NCBI RefSeq assembly: GCF_014332515.1
Contig: NZ_VFSD01000013.1
Span: 62,001 to 126,000, forward strand
Reading direction: 5' to 3'
Source of the DNA: Pontibacter beigongshangensis
GTDB lineage: Bacteria; Bacteroidota; Bacteroidia; Cytophagales; Hymenobacteraceae
DNA length: 64,000 bases
Shown: piece by piece, positions 48,921-57,635 of the stretch
Position numbering within the stretch: the first letter of the stretch is position 1
Layout: each line of letters begins with the position of its first letter
Program-made: the position numbers and the translations under genes
The notes under the pieces: generated by a model
Told to the model about the DNA's origin: nothing
What the model saw: the letters and a program-made list of their open reading frames with translations, nothing else
The model's database searches: none

Positions 48921-50462
48921 ATGTCAAATAAAATAGTTTCAGCCAGCTTAGCATTACTGCTAAGCTGGAGTGGAACCGCTTTTGCTCAAAGCGAGGTAGA
49001 TGCCCTGCGCTATACCCGTTTAGGCTTGTCTGGTTCCGCTCGCATTCAGGGCATAGGTGGTGCGCAGGCAGCACTGGGTGCCGATATATCCAGCATTTTT
49101 GTAAACCCTGCCGGTCTGGGAATGTTCCGCCGGTCCGAAATAACGGTTACTCCGGGCTTTAGCACGGCCAATACCGATGCAGGTATTGCCAACCAGGGCA
49201 ACTATTCTGGTGCTCCCGTGTCTGATAGCCGCAATGCTTTCGGCATCCCACAGGCCGGCATCGTTTTCTCCGACAGGAAGAGTGATGACGACGGCAGCGA
49301 CTGGCGCGGAACAAGTGTTGGCCTTAGCATAACCCGCCTCAACAACTTCAACTCCCGCACCACCTATCGCGGTAATACCGACGATTGGACCATGGTAGAT
49401 TATTTTGCGGAGCAGGCCAATAACAGGGCGACCGTAACCAACGGGCAAACTTTTATAAAAGACCAGTTGGAAGCTGAGTTCAACAACTACAGTTCTCTGG
49501 AAGGCATGGCTTATGGAGCTTACCTGATAGATGTGTATGAGGATGAAGAAGGAGAGTACGCAGCACCTGTAGACAGAGCAGTTGATATCGCTTTTGGTGA
49601 GGAGATTTTAAGGAAAGGCTCCCAAAATCAGTTTGATATTGGTGTCGGGACCAGCTATCGCGATAAAATATATTTGGGGGCATCGGTAGGGATAGTGAGT
49701 ACCAATTACACACAGGTGCGGATGTACCGTGAGTCCGATGCGGACCCGGCCACTGGTTTTACCAACATGCAGCTGCGCGATGAGTTCTCTACAAGAGGCG
49801 CTGGCATCAACTTGAGGCTCGGGGCCATTTACAGACCTGTGGATGCTCTGCGAATCGGAGCTTCCATCCAGACGCCTACCTCCTACAGCTTCGACGAGTC
49901 TTACGCCACTTCGCTCGTAGCTAACCATTCTGATATTTCGGGAGAGCAGCGTGCGGTGCAGGATCCCGGGCAGTTCTCTTATGGATTGACTACACCGCTG
50001 CGTGCTACAGGTGGTATTGCCTATTTCCTTGGCAAGCTTGGTTTTATTTCGGCCGATGTGGAGTATGTAAATTATGCCGGCATGCGGTTCCGCGAAAAAG
50101 ACAGCGACTTTGGCTCCAGCGGAAGTTATTTCAGTTCGGTAAACACTCGCATAAAAGACACTTACCAGTCTGCCCTTAACTTAAGAATAGGAGCAGAAGC
50201 CCGCTATGAGATATTCCGTTTCAGAGCAGGTTATGCCCTGGGCGGTGACCCTTACAAGGCATCCGGGCTGGATGGAAGCACCAATACGTTTACTTTGGGT
50301 ACTGGCATCCGCTTGCAGAACTACTTTGTTGATATTGCTTATGCCAATACCAGCATGAACACGCTTTACTCGCCTTACACCTTTAACTCAGGAGCATCTC
50401 CTGAGATCAATATCGACGACAGACTCACAAACGTGGTCTTCACACTTGGATTCAATTTTTAA
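48921..50462 (+). CDS. OMPP1/FadL/TodX-type outer-membrane protein
   Basis: 513 residues with a signal peptide (MSNKIVSASLALLLSWSGTAFAQ) and a beta-barrel body. The N-terminal hatch motif is clear: ALRYTRLGLSGSARIQGIGGAQAALGADISSIFVNPAGLGMFRRSEITVTPGF (about 30-80), where NPAG is the FadL signature; the last residue is Phe (TLGFNF), as needed for barrel insertion. Takes up hydrophobic compounds across the outer membrane in known relatives. Shares a transcript with the low-complexity lipoprotein and ends in a strong terminator. Confidence 0.87.
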   Translation: MSNKIVSASLALLLSWSGTAFAQSEVDALRYTRLGLSGSARIQGIGGAQAALGADISSIFVNPAGLGMFRRSEITVTPGFSTANTDAGIANQGNYSGAPVSDSRNAFGIPQAGIVFSDRKSDDDGSDWRGTSVGLSITRLNNFNSRTTYRGNTDDWTMVDYFAEQANNRATVTNGQTFIKDQLEAEFNNYSSLEGMAYGAYLIDVYEDEEGEYAAPVDRAVDIAFGEEILRKGSQNQFDIGVGTSYRDKIYLGASVGIVSTNYTQVRMYRESDADPATGFTNMQLRDEFSTRGAGINLRLGAIYRPVDALRIGASIQTPTSYSFDESYATSLVANHSDISGEQRAVQDPGQFSYGLTTPLRATGGIAYFLGKLGFISADVEYVNYAGMRFREKDSDFGSSGSYFSSVNTRIKDTYQSALNLRIGAEARYEIFRFRAGYALGGDPYKASGLDGSTNTFTLGTGIRLQNYFVDIAYANTSMNTLYSPYTFNSGASPEINIDDRLTNVVFTLGFNF

Positions 50463-50492
50463 GCAAACGATTTTTCCTGTTTTTATTGATGG

Positions 50493-50528
50493 GAGGCTGT
50501 CCGGGAAACCGGAACAGCCTCTTTTTTT
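50493..50528 (+). terminator. Terminator of the porin operon
   Basis: Stem GAGGCTGT-CCGG (50493-50504) and CCGG-A-ACAGCCTC (50509-50521) with a GAAA loop and one bulged A, then T7. The T-run overlaps the -33 TTTG of the next promoter. Confidence 0.9.
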
Positions 50529-50557
50529 GCTTGCAGGAAAAATGGGTGCTATTTTTG
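50526..50557 (+). promoter_or_regulatory. Bacteroidota promoter of the DPP IV gene
   Basis: TTTG (50526-50529), 20-nt spacer, TATTTTTG (50550-50557), exact match; start codon 49 bp downstream. Confidence 0.72.
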
Positions 50558-50605
50558 AAAGAGATTTGTACAAGTGCCTGTTTCCGTTAACCTAAAACTA
50601 CATCC

Positions 50606-52852
50606 ATGTGCTTTAAAGTTAAACCGGCCGTTCTGGCTGTTATGTTGCTCTGCTGCTTTGCCCTTGCTGTGCAGGCGCAGCAGAAAAAGCAAGTTACCCT
50701 CGAAGATATTTATCAGAAAGGCACCTTCGCGGCAAAGTCGGTTTACGGGGTAAACTGGATGAACGATGGCCGCTACTACAGCTCGCAGGTGCCGGACCAG
50801 CAGAACCGGGTTTACGACATTGTTCAGTACGATGTCACCACCGGGCAGCAGGTTGCCACGATCATAGAAGGAGAGCACCTGAAGCCAGAGGGGGCCAGCC
50901 AGCCGATCCAATTCGACGGCTACGCTTTCTCTTCTGATGAGCAGAAGGTACTCTTCGCCACCGGCTCGGAGCAAATCTACCGCCGCTCTTCCAAAGCCGA
51001 TTATTATATCTACGACATCCCGGCAAAAAAACTGACCAGGCTGAGCAATGGCGGCAAACAACTCTACGCCACCTTCTCTCCGGATGCCAAACGCGTAGCC
51101 TTTGCCCGCGACAACAACATGTTTGTAGTAGACCTGGGCACCATGCAGGAAACACAGATCACGACCACTGGTAAAACCAATGCCATTATAAACGGCTATG
51201 CCGATTGGGTGTACGAAGAGGAATTCAGCTTTGCACAGGGCTTCCATTGGTCGCCGGACGGCTCTAAAATAGCTTTTTATACCTTTGATGAAAGCCAGGT
51301 GCCGGAGTTTAACATGCAGCTCTGGGGCGAGCTTTACCCGCAGGACTACAAGTATAAATACCCGAAGGCCGGAGAGGCAAACTCAGTTGTAACAGTGTCG
51401 GTGTATAACCTCAGCAATGGCCAGACCGTGAAGATGGAAACCGGCGACGAACCAGACATGTACCTGCCGCGCCTGAAGTGGACCAACAACAGCAACCTGC
51501 TCTCTATCCAGAAAATGAACCGCCTGCAGAACACCCTGGAGTTGCTGCATGCCAACGCCACCACTGGCAAAGCCACTGTAGTGCTTAAGGAAACAGACAA
51601 GGCTTATATTGATGTAACCGATGACCTGACCTACCTGAAAGACGGCAAAAGCTTTATTCACTCTTCTGAAAAAGACGGTTACAACCACCTGTACCTCTAC
51701 AACATAAATGGCAAGCTCGTGCGCCAAATCACAAAAGGCAACTGGGAAGTGAGCAGCTTTGTGGGCTTTGATGAGAAAAACGATGTGCTATACTACCTGT
51801 CTACAGAAGTGTCGCCACTCGACCGGCATTTGTACAGCATCAGCAGCAAAGGCAAAAAAAAGAAGCGCCTGACACCTGCAGCCGGTACGCACAGCATCAA
51901 CATGAGCCACGACTACAAGTACTATCTTGACTACCATTCTGCTGCCAATGTGCCGGTTGCCGTTAGCCTGCACACGGCCAAAGACGGCAAACCGATAAAG
52001 GTGCTCGAGGATAACCAGCAGCTGCGGCACACGCTGGCGCAGTACGATCTTGCAAAGCAGGAATTCTTTACCATGAACACCGCAGACGGCACACAGCTTA
52101 ATGGCTGGATGATAAAGCCTGCCGACTTCGATCCGAAAAAGAAGTACCCGGTGCTGATGTTCGTGTACGGTGGCCCCGGCTCACAGACCGTTACCAACAG
52201 CTGGGGCGGTGCCAACTACCTCTGGCATCAGGTGCTGGCCAGCAAGGGAGCCATTGTGGTGAGTGTAGATAACCGGGGCACAGGTGCCCGTGGTGCAGCT
52301 TTTAAGAAAGCAACTTATGCCAACCTCGGCAAATACGAAACAGAAGACCAGATAGAGACGGCCAGGTGGCTGGGGCAGCAGGAGTACGTAGATAAAAACC
52401 GGATCGGCATTTGGGGCCATAGCTTCGGAGGCTACATGACCTTGCTCGGTCTTACCAAAGGCAATGGCATTTTCAGGGCGGGCATAGCGGTGGCACCTGT
52501 TACCAGCTGGCGCTTTTACGACACCATCTATACCGAGCGTTTCCTGAAAAAACCACAAGACAACGCAGCCGGCTACGACGACAACTCTCCGCTGCAACAT
52601 GCCGGCAAACTGCAGGGTGAGTTGTTGCTGATACACGGCACCGGCGACGATAACGTGCATTTCCAGAATGCGGTAGCCATGCAGGATGCGCTGATAAGTG
52701 CCAACAAGCAGTTCGAGAGCTTTTATTACCCGAACCGTAACCATGGTGTAGGTGGGGGAGTAACGTCGCTGCACCGTTTCCGGATGATGACCAACTTCCT
52801 GGAGCGCCACCTGCTCAACCCGGACCTAAAGCCGGGGACCCAACTCAACTAA
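50606..52852 (+). CDS. Dipeptidyl peptidase IV (S9 prolyl peptidase)
   Basis: 748 residues, exported by the signal MCFKVKPAVLAVMLLCCFALAVQA to the periplasm. The N-terminal eight-bladed propeller (about 35-480) has the double-Glu anchor for the free N-terminus, WVYEEEF (204-206). The alpha/beta hydrolase domain (about 490-748) has GHSFGGY with Ser606, GTGDDNVH with Asp681/682, and NRNHGV with His713. It cuts Xaa-Pro or Xaa-Ala dipeptides from peptide N-termini. Own promoter. The gene is followed at once by a 137-bp palindrome of two A repeats. Confidence 0.93.
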   Translation: MCFKVKPAVLAVMLLCCFALAVQAQQKKQVTLEDIYQKGTFAAKSVYGVNWMNDGRYYSSQVPDQQNRVYDIVQYDVTTGQQVATIIEGEHLKPEGASQPIQFDGYAFSSDEQKVLFATGSEQIYRRSSKADYYIYDIPAKKLTRLSNGGKQLYATFSPDAKRVAFARDNNMFVVDLGTMQETQITTTGKTNAIINGYADWVYEEEFSFAQGFHWSPDGSKIAFYTFDESQVPEFNMQLWGELYPQDYKYKYPKAGEANSVVTVSVYNLSNGQTVKMETGDEPDMYLPRLKWTNNSNLLSIQKMNRLQNTLELLHANATTGKATVVLKETDKAYIDVTDDLTYLKDGKSFIHSSEKDGYNHLYLYNINGKLVRQITKGNWEVSSFVGFDEKNDVLYYLSTEVSPLDRHLYSISSKGKKKKRLTPAAGTHSINMSHDYKYYLDYHSAANVPVAVSLHTAKDGKPIKVLEDNQQLRHTLAQYDLAKQEFFTMNTADGTQLNGWMIKPADFDPKKKYPVLMFVYGGPGSQTVTNSWGGANYLWHQVLASKGAIVVSVDNRGTGARGAAFKKATYANLGKYETEDQIETARWLGQQEYVDKNRIGIWGHSFGGYMTLLGLTKGNGIFRAGIAVAPVTSWRFYDTIYTERFLKKPQDNAAGYDDNSPLQHAGKLQGELLLIHGTGDDNVHFQNAVAMQDALISANKQFESFYYPNRNHGVGGGVTSLHRFRMMTNFLERHLLNPDLKPGTQLN

Positions 52853-52856
52853 CCGG

Positions 52857-52887
52857 AATTATTCTAATAAAAAGGCCCATCCTGAGG
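52857..52887 (+). repeat. Family A repeat, copy 20
   Basis: AATTATTCTAATAAAAAG then GCCCATCCTGAGG; left arm of the palindrome. Confidence 0.88.
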
Positions 52888-52964
52888 CGCTATAAGCTGC
52901 TGCTGCACCTGCTGTTCCGATCTAAGTGTTCAGCAGCAGGTGCAGCAGCAGCTTTATAAACTTA

Positions 52965-52993
52965 CCCGGAGGGCCTTTTTTATTAGAATAATT
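52965..52993 (-). repeat. Family A repeat, copy 21
   Basis: Minus reading AATTATTCTAATAAAAAAG then GCCCTCCGGG; right arm of the palindrome. Confidence 0.88.
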
Positions 52994-53100
52994 GTGATTG
53001 CCAGGTTACTGCTATGCCCGGGGGGCATATGTTGCTGCCCTTATGAATCAGCTAATTAACAGCCTGGTGCCGGAAAACCCTGAAACAGTTCGATACCTGC

Positions 53101-53766
53101 TTACATCTGAAGTCCGCCATCTGCGAAAGCTTCTTGGGGCTTTCGCTTCCGGTTAAGGGACTTCGTTCTCCGGTGCTTCAGGCGTTTTTTCCAGGGTATA
53201 AATGCCTTGGAGGCGTTATAAGGATAAGTCCTGTTTTTAGGAATGTTGTTTACCACCACAGCCACCAGAAACAAAACCAGCACGCCAAATAGAACGGGGT
53301 GGAGCACATAGTAAAAGCCCAGCGCCTTTATTTTCTCGGAGCCGATATTGGCTATAAGCGCCGTGGCGCCGCCCGGGGGGTGCAGGGTTTTGGTGATCTG
53401 CATCAGCACAATGGCCAAGGAAACAGACAGGGCAGCCGAGAGCCAGGTAAGGCCCGGGTTGCCGAAAAGCTTGTAAACCGACACGCCGACCAGCGCGCAC
53501 AGCAGGTGCCCGCCTATCAGGTTGCGGGGTTGCGCCAGGGGGCTGTTGGTGGCGCCATAAACCAGCACCGCCGAAGCCCCGAACGAACCGATCAGGAAAA
53601 GCTGGTCGGAGCCTGATACAAATGGGTTTTTTGTCTGCACAAACCCAATAATGCCGATGCCGAGTAAAGAGCCCATAAACGCCCAGATATGGTCGGTTGG
53701 GTCGATGATCGTTTGTCGGTAAACTACATATTTGGCAATTCTGTAATTGCGCCTGATTCTGCTCAT
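53101..53766 (-). CDS. HPP-family membrane protein
   Basis: 221 residues with four to five membrane segments (about 25-155) and a Lys/Arg-rich cytoplasmic tail. The HPP motif is LHPPGGATAL near 122, with GSFGASAVLVYGATNSPLAQPRNLIGGHLL near 62-91, both standard. HPP proteins are integral membrane proteins; some move nitrite in plastids, but the bacterial role is not settled. The basic tail (KKRLKHRRTKSLNRKRK, about 190-206) is unusual in length and may bind nucleic acid or acidic lipids (inference). ATG 53766. Confidence 0.82.
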   Translation of the reverse strand: MSRIRRNYRIAKYVVYRQTIIDPTDHIWAFMGSLLGIGIIGFVQTKNPFVSGSDQLFLIGSFGASAVLVYGATNSPLAQPRNLIGGHLLCALVGVSVYKLFGNPGLTWLSAALSVSLAIVLMQITKTLHPPGGATALIANIGSEKIKALGFYYVLHPVLFGVLVLFLVAVVVNNIPKNRTYPYNASKAFIPWKKRLKHRRTKSLNRKRKPQEAFADGGLQM

Positions 53767-53840
53767 TAATTTGTTTTCAGATACTGCTGCAGGCTGGCAT
53801 ACAAGACCAGCCCTTACTTTCGCGGCTTATTAAATTCCTG

Positions 53841-53872
53841 CAAAGATAGCACCTCTTATACAAGCCTTGCAA
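53841..53872 (-). promoter_or_regulatory. Bacteroidota promoter of the HPP gene
   Basis: Minus strand TTG (53872-53870), 21-nt spacer, TATCTTTG (53848-53841); 75 bp before the start codon. Confidence 0.5.
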
Positions 53873-53956
53873 CTAACAGCTTCTGCAAAATAGTATTTCG
53901 GTTAAAGGAGCGACCAGAACCTTGCTTTCGGGTCCTCTTCCTGGCTTATTGGGTTT

Positions 53957-55228
53957 TTATTCCTTAAGACCCAGCTGGGCATTTATAAGCGGTGTTTTAG
54001 GGGCCAGGAAAAAGCCGGTGAGGCTGGCAAACATAATCGGGATAAAGTGATGGAAGCCTGTGAGCGTGGCTAGCAGAATAATAGTGCTGATGGGCGTGCG
54101 CGTAACGCAGGCATTAATGGCGGCCATGCAACTGACCAGGATGAGCGGCAGGTTCTGCCCCGGAAAGGCGGCATTCACGATCAGGCCAACAGTGGCGCCC
54201 ACAAAAAACAGCGGAATAATAAACCCGCCCCGCCAACCCGACGTCACGGTAAAGCTGATAGCCAGAATCTTCGCCACCAGCAGCAGCACCAGGAACTCCA
54301 GCGTAAACTCCTCGGCCAGCAAAACATTCAGCTCGTCGTGGCTGAAGTAGCGCGAGAGTGGTACAAAGTAGGCTATAGTGCCAATCAGCAGCCCGCCAAT
54401 GGCCATTTTTACATAAATCGGAGCGCCAAGTTTTTTGAACACCTGGCGGCTCTTGCGCACCGTGAAGATGAACAGCCAGCCTGCCGCCGTGCCGGCTAGC
54501 GCGTACAGCATGGCGTAGAAAAAGTCGTTTAGTTCGGGCGTGGCATACACCGGGAAGTTCCAGGTGGGACCAATGCCAATATGGGTAATCAGGATAAAGA
54601 TAACATAGCTGGAGCAGCTGGCCACAAAGGCGGGAATAAGCGCTTGGTAATACTCCACCACATGCTTGTGGTGCAAAATTTCGAGGGCGAACAGGGTGCC
54701 GCCCAGGGGGGCGCCAAAAAGAGCCGTAAAAGCGGCCGCCATTCCCGCTATGGTCAGCGACCGAAGATCTTCGCCTCTTATCTTCAGTTTTTTGGCGATC
54801 CAGGTGCCAGTAGAGCCTACCACCTGCACCAGCGGCGCCTCCGGCCCTGCGCTGCCGCCACTGGCAATGCACAACCACGACGACAAGATCATGGAAGGGT
54901 TGTTTTTTGGCTCCAGCCTGCCACCTTTAAACCGGATGTTGTTCACGATCAGGTCCATCTCGCCGGGGTCGCCGAGGCGGTGGATAATGATGCCGGCCAG
55001 CAAACCGGCCGCCCCCATCAGCGGAATCACATAGAGGCCCTGCACCGGGGCCAGAAAATGCAGAAAGCCTTCGAGCACAATCCAGTACAACCCTGCTATG
55101 ACCCCGCCAATAATGCCGATAGCTACCCAAAGCAAAAAAATCTTGCTGAAAACAAATGGGTTAAACTGTAAAGGATAGTTTATCTGGTTACGAATGGTAA
55201 CCGCGAGTCTTCTCGTTTTAAAGTCCAT
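53957..55228 (-). CDS. CLC-family chloride channel/antiporter
   Basis: 423 residues with about ten membrane helices of the CLC fold. ASGGSAGPEAPLVQVVGSTGTWIAKKL near 118-143 is the selectivity/gate segment (Glu of GPE as gating residue), FGAPLGGTLFALEILHHKHV near 175-195 follows, and WRGGFIIPLFFVGATVG near 330 matches the later GxFxP motif. The GSGIPE motif of classical ClC is not recognisable. May pass chloride, fluoride or another halide. A TACCTTTG box lies only 5 bp before ATG 55228 (minus strand), so the mRNA may have hardly any leader. Confidence 0.85.
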   Translation of the reverse strand: MDFKTRRLAVTIRNQINYPLQFNPFVFSKIFLLWVAIGIIGGVIAGLYWIVLEGFLHFLAPVQGLYVIPLMGAAGLLAGIIIHRLGDPGEMDLIVNNIRFKGGRLEPKNNPSMILSSWLCIASGGSAGPEAPLVQVVGSTGTWIAKKLKIRGEDLRSLTIAGMAAAFTALFGAPLGGTLFALEILHHKHVVEYYQALIPAFVASCSSYVIFILITHIGIGPTWNFPVYATPELNDFFYAMLYALAGTAAGWLFIFTVRKSRQVFKKLGAPIYVKMAIGGLLIGTIAYFVPLSRYFSHDELNVLLAEEFTLEFLVLLLVAKILAISFTVTSGWRGGFIIPLFFVGATVGLIVNAAFPGQNLPLILVSCMAAINACVTRTPISTIILLATLTGFHHFIPIMFASLTGFFLAPKTPLINAQLGLKE

Positions 55229-55362
55229 CGGGCAAAGGTAGCCATAAAAACACTTTTGTGCAGGAGAGGGCCATCGCTTTCTTTTCAGGGCCGGGGTATG
55301 TTAAATTCTGGCTGAAAACGTTATAGGTAAGGCGGTTGTCTGAAGGTTTTTGGTTCAGGACC

Positions 55363-55391
55363 GATTATTCTAATCAAAAAGGGCCTCCAGA
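55363..55391 (+). repeat. Family A repeat, copy 22
   Basis: GATTATTCTAATCAAAAAG then GGCCTCCAGA, then a CTACTGCCTGC tail. One of only two copies in a divergent gap. Confidence 0.82.
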
Positions 55392-55499
55392 CCTGTGTAT
55401 TGCTACTGCCTGCAACAGTTGCAGCTAAAAAAAGAGTACATATTTGTCAGGATGATGGGTGATATGTCAGCTGCCTTCCGGATTAACCCTAAAAAGCAT

Positions 55500-56066
55500 A
55501 TGCAGACAACAGAAACACCTGTAATGGCCGCAGGTATACGCGAGGCCCTAGTGCAGCACCGGGAAAAAACACTCGAAAAAATGTATGCCAAGGCGTACCC
55601 GATGGTGCTGCACTACGTAAAGCAGCACCACGGCTCCCCCCACGATGCGCAGGACCTCCTGCAGGATGCCATGATCCTGTTTTATGAGAAGGTGGTGCAC
55701 CAGCAACTGACTTTAACGGCTGCCCCCACTACCTACCTCATGGCCGTCTGCAAGAACCGTTGGCGCCGGGAACTGGAAAAGCGCCACCGGGAGCAGGGGC
55801 TCACACCGGAAGTAGCGGAACAACTGCAGGAGGAGACCGACCCGGTTATGGAGGCACCTACTGTTGCCCTCACAGGATTTGTGGAGCGGTTGGGGCAGAA
55901 GTGCCATGACATTCTGGTTTCGTTTTACTACCTGGGGCAGCAGATGGAACAGATCGCGCAGCAACACCAGTACCGCAATGTGCGCTCCGCCACCGTGCAA
56001 AAGTTTAAATGCCTGGAGCGCCTGCGCAAGTCGCTGTCTGGCTTCAGTAGTCACCATTTCAGATAA
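55500..56066 (+). CDS. ECF-like sigma-70 family RNA polymerase sigma factor
   Basis: 188 residues. Region 2: LEKMYAKAYPMVLHYVKQHHGSPHDAQDLLQDAMILFYEKV (about 24-64), a good sigma2 helix pair; region 4: CHDILVSFYYLGQQMEQIAQQHQYRNVRSATVQKFKCLERL (about 140-180) with the HTH. No extracytoplasmic anti-sigma (FecR-type) follows, but a tiny cytosolic protein does. I start at ATG 55500; other in-frame ATGs at 55452 and 55455 are possible, and the open frame upstream of them is only repeat A22. Confidence 0.85.
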   Translation: MQTTETPVMAAGIREALVQHREKTLEKMYAKAYPMVLHYVKQHHGSPHDAQDLLQDAMILFYEKVVHQQLTLTAAPTTYLMAVCKNRWRRELEKRHREQGLTPEVAEQLQEETDPVMEAPTVALTGFVERLGQKCHDILVSFYYLGQQMEQIAQQHQYRNVRSATVQKFKCLERLRKSLSGFSSHHFR

Positions 56067-56071
56067 AAGCG

Positions 56072-56290
56072 ATGAGGCCGGAATTAGAGGAAATAAAATT
56101 GCTGGAGGCTTTGCTGGGAGGCCAGCTGCAGGAGGAGCAGGAGCAGGAGCTGGAAATACAGTTGCTCTGGGACCAGGCACTGCAACAGAAAGTAGCACTG
56201 CAGCAGGTGGCGTACCAGGCCATTCAGGAAGCCGGGCGGAAGCAGCTGCGCCAGGAGCTGCAATCGATTCACCGAAGACTTTTTAGTTAA
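56072..56290 (+). CDS. Small acidic helical protein, likely sigma antagonist
   Basis: 72 residues, no membrane segment or export signal; two or three amphipathic helices rich in Glu, Gln and Leu (ELEEIKLLEALLGGQLQEEQEQELEIQLLWD), basic at the end (GRKQLRQELQSIHRRLFS). It begins 5 bp after the sigma gene, so is coupled to it. Layout and the ELLEALLxGxLxxEExxxxE pattern recall the N-terminal part of zinc-less anti-sigma domains, cut down to the sigma-binding helices. A role as a cytosolic anti-sigma factor is inference. Confidence 0.65.
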   Translation: MRPELEEIKLLEALLGGQLQEEQEQELEIQLLWDQALQQKVALQQVAYQAIQEAGRKQLRQELQSIHRRLFS

Positions 56291-56321
56291 GACACAAGAA
56301 GCAGGACACAAGACACAGGAC
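56289..56321 (-). repeat. Family D repeat, copy 1
   Basis: Minus reading GTCCTGTGTCTTGTGTCCTG then CTTCTTGTGTCTT; inverted partner at 56423-56455. Confidence 0.7.
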
Positions 56322-56422
56322 TTCATCCCGTACTCAGGAGGAAGGTTCTGTTTAAAATGGAGGCTTCCGTTAACAAATCAGTTCGACCAGCAGGCGTATA
56401 ACCCGGAGCACACACAGTAAAA

Positions 56423-56455
56423 TCTTGTGTCCTGCGTCTTGTGTCCTGTGTCTTT
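56423..56455 (+). repeat. Family D repeat, copy 2
   Basis: TCTTGTGTCCTGCGTCTTGT then GTCCTGTGTCTTT; itself built of a repeated 14-mer (TCTTGTGTCCTGYG). Confidence 0.7.
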
Positions 56456-56484
56456 AAAAACTACCTTTAGATAAAACATAGACT

Positions 56485-57192
56485 ATGAATAATTCAGCAT
56501 ATAATAAAGAGGAGTTCCGCAAATTTGCAGTGCAAGGGCGGGGCATCAGCGGCTCTAATGTAGACAGGTACGTGCGCCAGGTCGAAAATGCGTCAGGCAT
56601 GCATCGCATAGAGGGCATGACCCGCTCCGTAATCGAAGAGCGCCCCACAAATTTCAGGGAGATCGACGTTTTTTCGCGCCTGATGATGGACCGTATTATT
56701 TTCCTGGGCACGCAGGTAGAAGAAAACATCGCCAACATCATCACGGCACAACTGCTGTTTCTGGAGTCTACAGATGCTAAAAAAGATGTGCTGCTGTATA
56801 TCAACAGCCCGGGTGGTTCTGTGTACGCTGGCCTCGGCATTTACGACACCATGCAATACGTAGCCCCCGATGTGGCGACTATCTGCACCGGCCTGGCTGC
56901 TTCTATGGGAGCAATACTGCTTTGTGGTGGTGCAGCCGGAAAGCGCTCCGCGCTGAAGCACGCCCGTGTCATGATTCACCAGCCATTAGGGGGGGTGCAG
57001 GGGCAGGCAACCGATATCGAAATAACAGCCCGCGAAATTCTGAAAATGAAAAAGGAGCTTTACGACATTATCTCCTTGCATAGCGGCAAACCCTACGACC
57101 AGGTAAATAAAGACTCCGACCGTGACTACTGGATGCGTGCCGAAGAAGCAAAGGAATATGGCCTTATAGACGAGGTGCTGTCGAGGGGGTAG
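56485..57192 (+). CDS. clpP: ATP-dependent Clp protease proteolytic subunit
   Basis: 235 residues; forms the barrel that degrades unfolded substrates with ClpX or ClpA/C. Triad: Ser141 in GLAASMGA, His165 in MIHQPLGG, Asp214 in [38 protein letters not shown] near 73-101 and [20 protein letters not shown] near 105-125 are typical. The first ~50 residues before [11 protein letters not shown] are longer than in Escherichia coli but usual for this phylum. No clpX next to it. ATG 56485. Confidence 0.95.
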   Translation: MNNSAYNKEEFRKFAVQGRGISGSNVDRYVRQVENASGMHRIEGMTRSVIEERPTNFREIDVFSRLMMDRIIFLGTQVEENIANIITAQLLFLESTDAKKDVLLYINSPGGSVYAGLGIYDTMQYVAPDVATICTGLAASMGAILLCGGAAGKRSALKHARVMIHQPLGGVQGQATDIEITAREILKMKKELYDIISLHSGKPYDQVNKDSDRDYWMRAEEAKEYGLIDEVLSRG

Positions 57193-57227
57193 GTTAGCCT
57201 CAGGGTAGAAGATAAGCGTCAAAATTT

Positions 57228-57287
57228 AGCGGTATGAATATCAGGGCACAACTTTTACAACAGCTGTGAACCGATATTCATACCGCT
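57228..57287 (+). terminator. Long-loop hairpin after clpP
   Basis: 15-bp perfect stem AGCGGTATGAATATC (57228-57242)/GATATTCATACCGCT (57273-57287), 30-nt loop, then TTTTAGGTTTTT. Confidence 0.75.
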
Positions 57288-57385
57288 TTTAGGTTTTTCA
57301 TTTCGGTAGAGCAGGTACAGTCCAAAGAACAGCCATAAAATGGGCGTAGTGCCACTATCATGTGGTTTATGAGCATTAAGTTTCC

Positions 57386-57412
57386 GTGCGCTGTCCCCTG
57401 ATGACAGCGCAC
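57386..57412. repeat. 10-bp inverted repeat
   Basis: GTGCGCTGTC (57386-57395)/GACAGCGCAC (57403-57412), 7-nt loop. Confidence 0.6.
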
Positions 57413-57635
57413 TTCGGGTGAGTCAGCCATTGGTCTGGTTCCTGCAAGGAAGCGTCTGTCAGGAGACAGATCCGGGGTTAAAGGCGAACAAATGAAGCAA
57501 TAGCAGTATTATAAACAGCTCGACTGCACCAAAGCTACTGTCTGTAGAAAAGAAAGCAGCTATAGTAATGGCGGTAAACAGCAGCGGCCTATACGTCCTC
57601 TCAAACACTGTATATACCAGGCACTGGCCCCATCG

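Larger units (their letters stand above)
52857..52993. repeat. 137-bp near-perfect palindrome of two facing A repeats
   Basis: Ends 52857-52878 and 52971-52993 match as inverted repeats over 22 of 23 positions (one extra T in the right arm). Inner arms 52891-52914 and 52931-52958 (TATAAGCTGCTGCTGCACCT and its complement) match again. Centre 52915-52930. No obvious target duplication. Between the convergent DPP IV and HPP genes. Confidence 0.9.
57193..57635. other. Gap between clpP and the aldehyde dehydrogenase gene (convergent)
   Basis: No gene seen. Two hairpins (57228-57287, 57386-57412) and a small TCTGTC/GACAGA pair near 57455. No family A copy is present, unlike other large convergent gaps. 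Confidence 0.5.
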
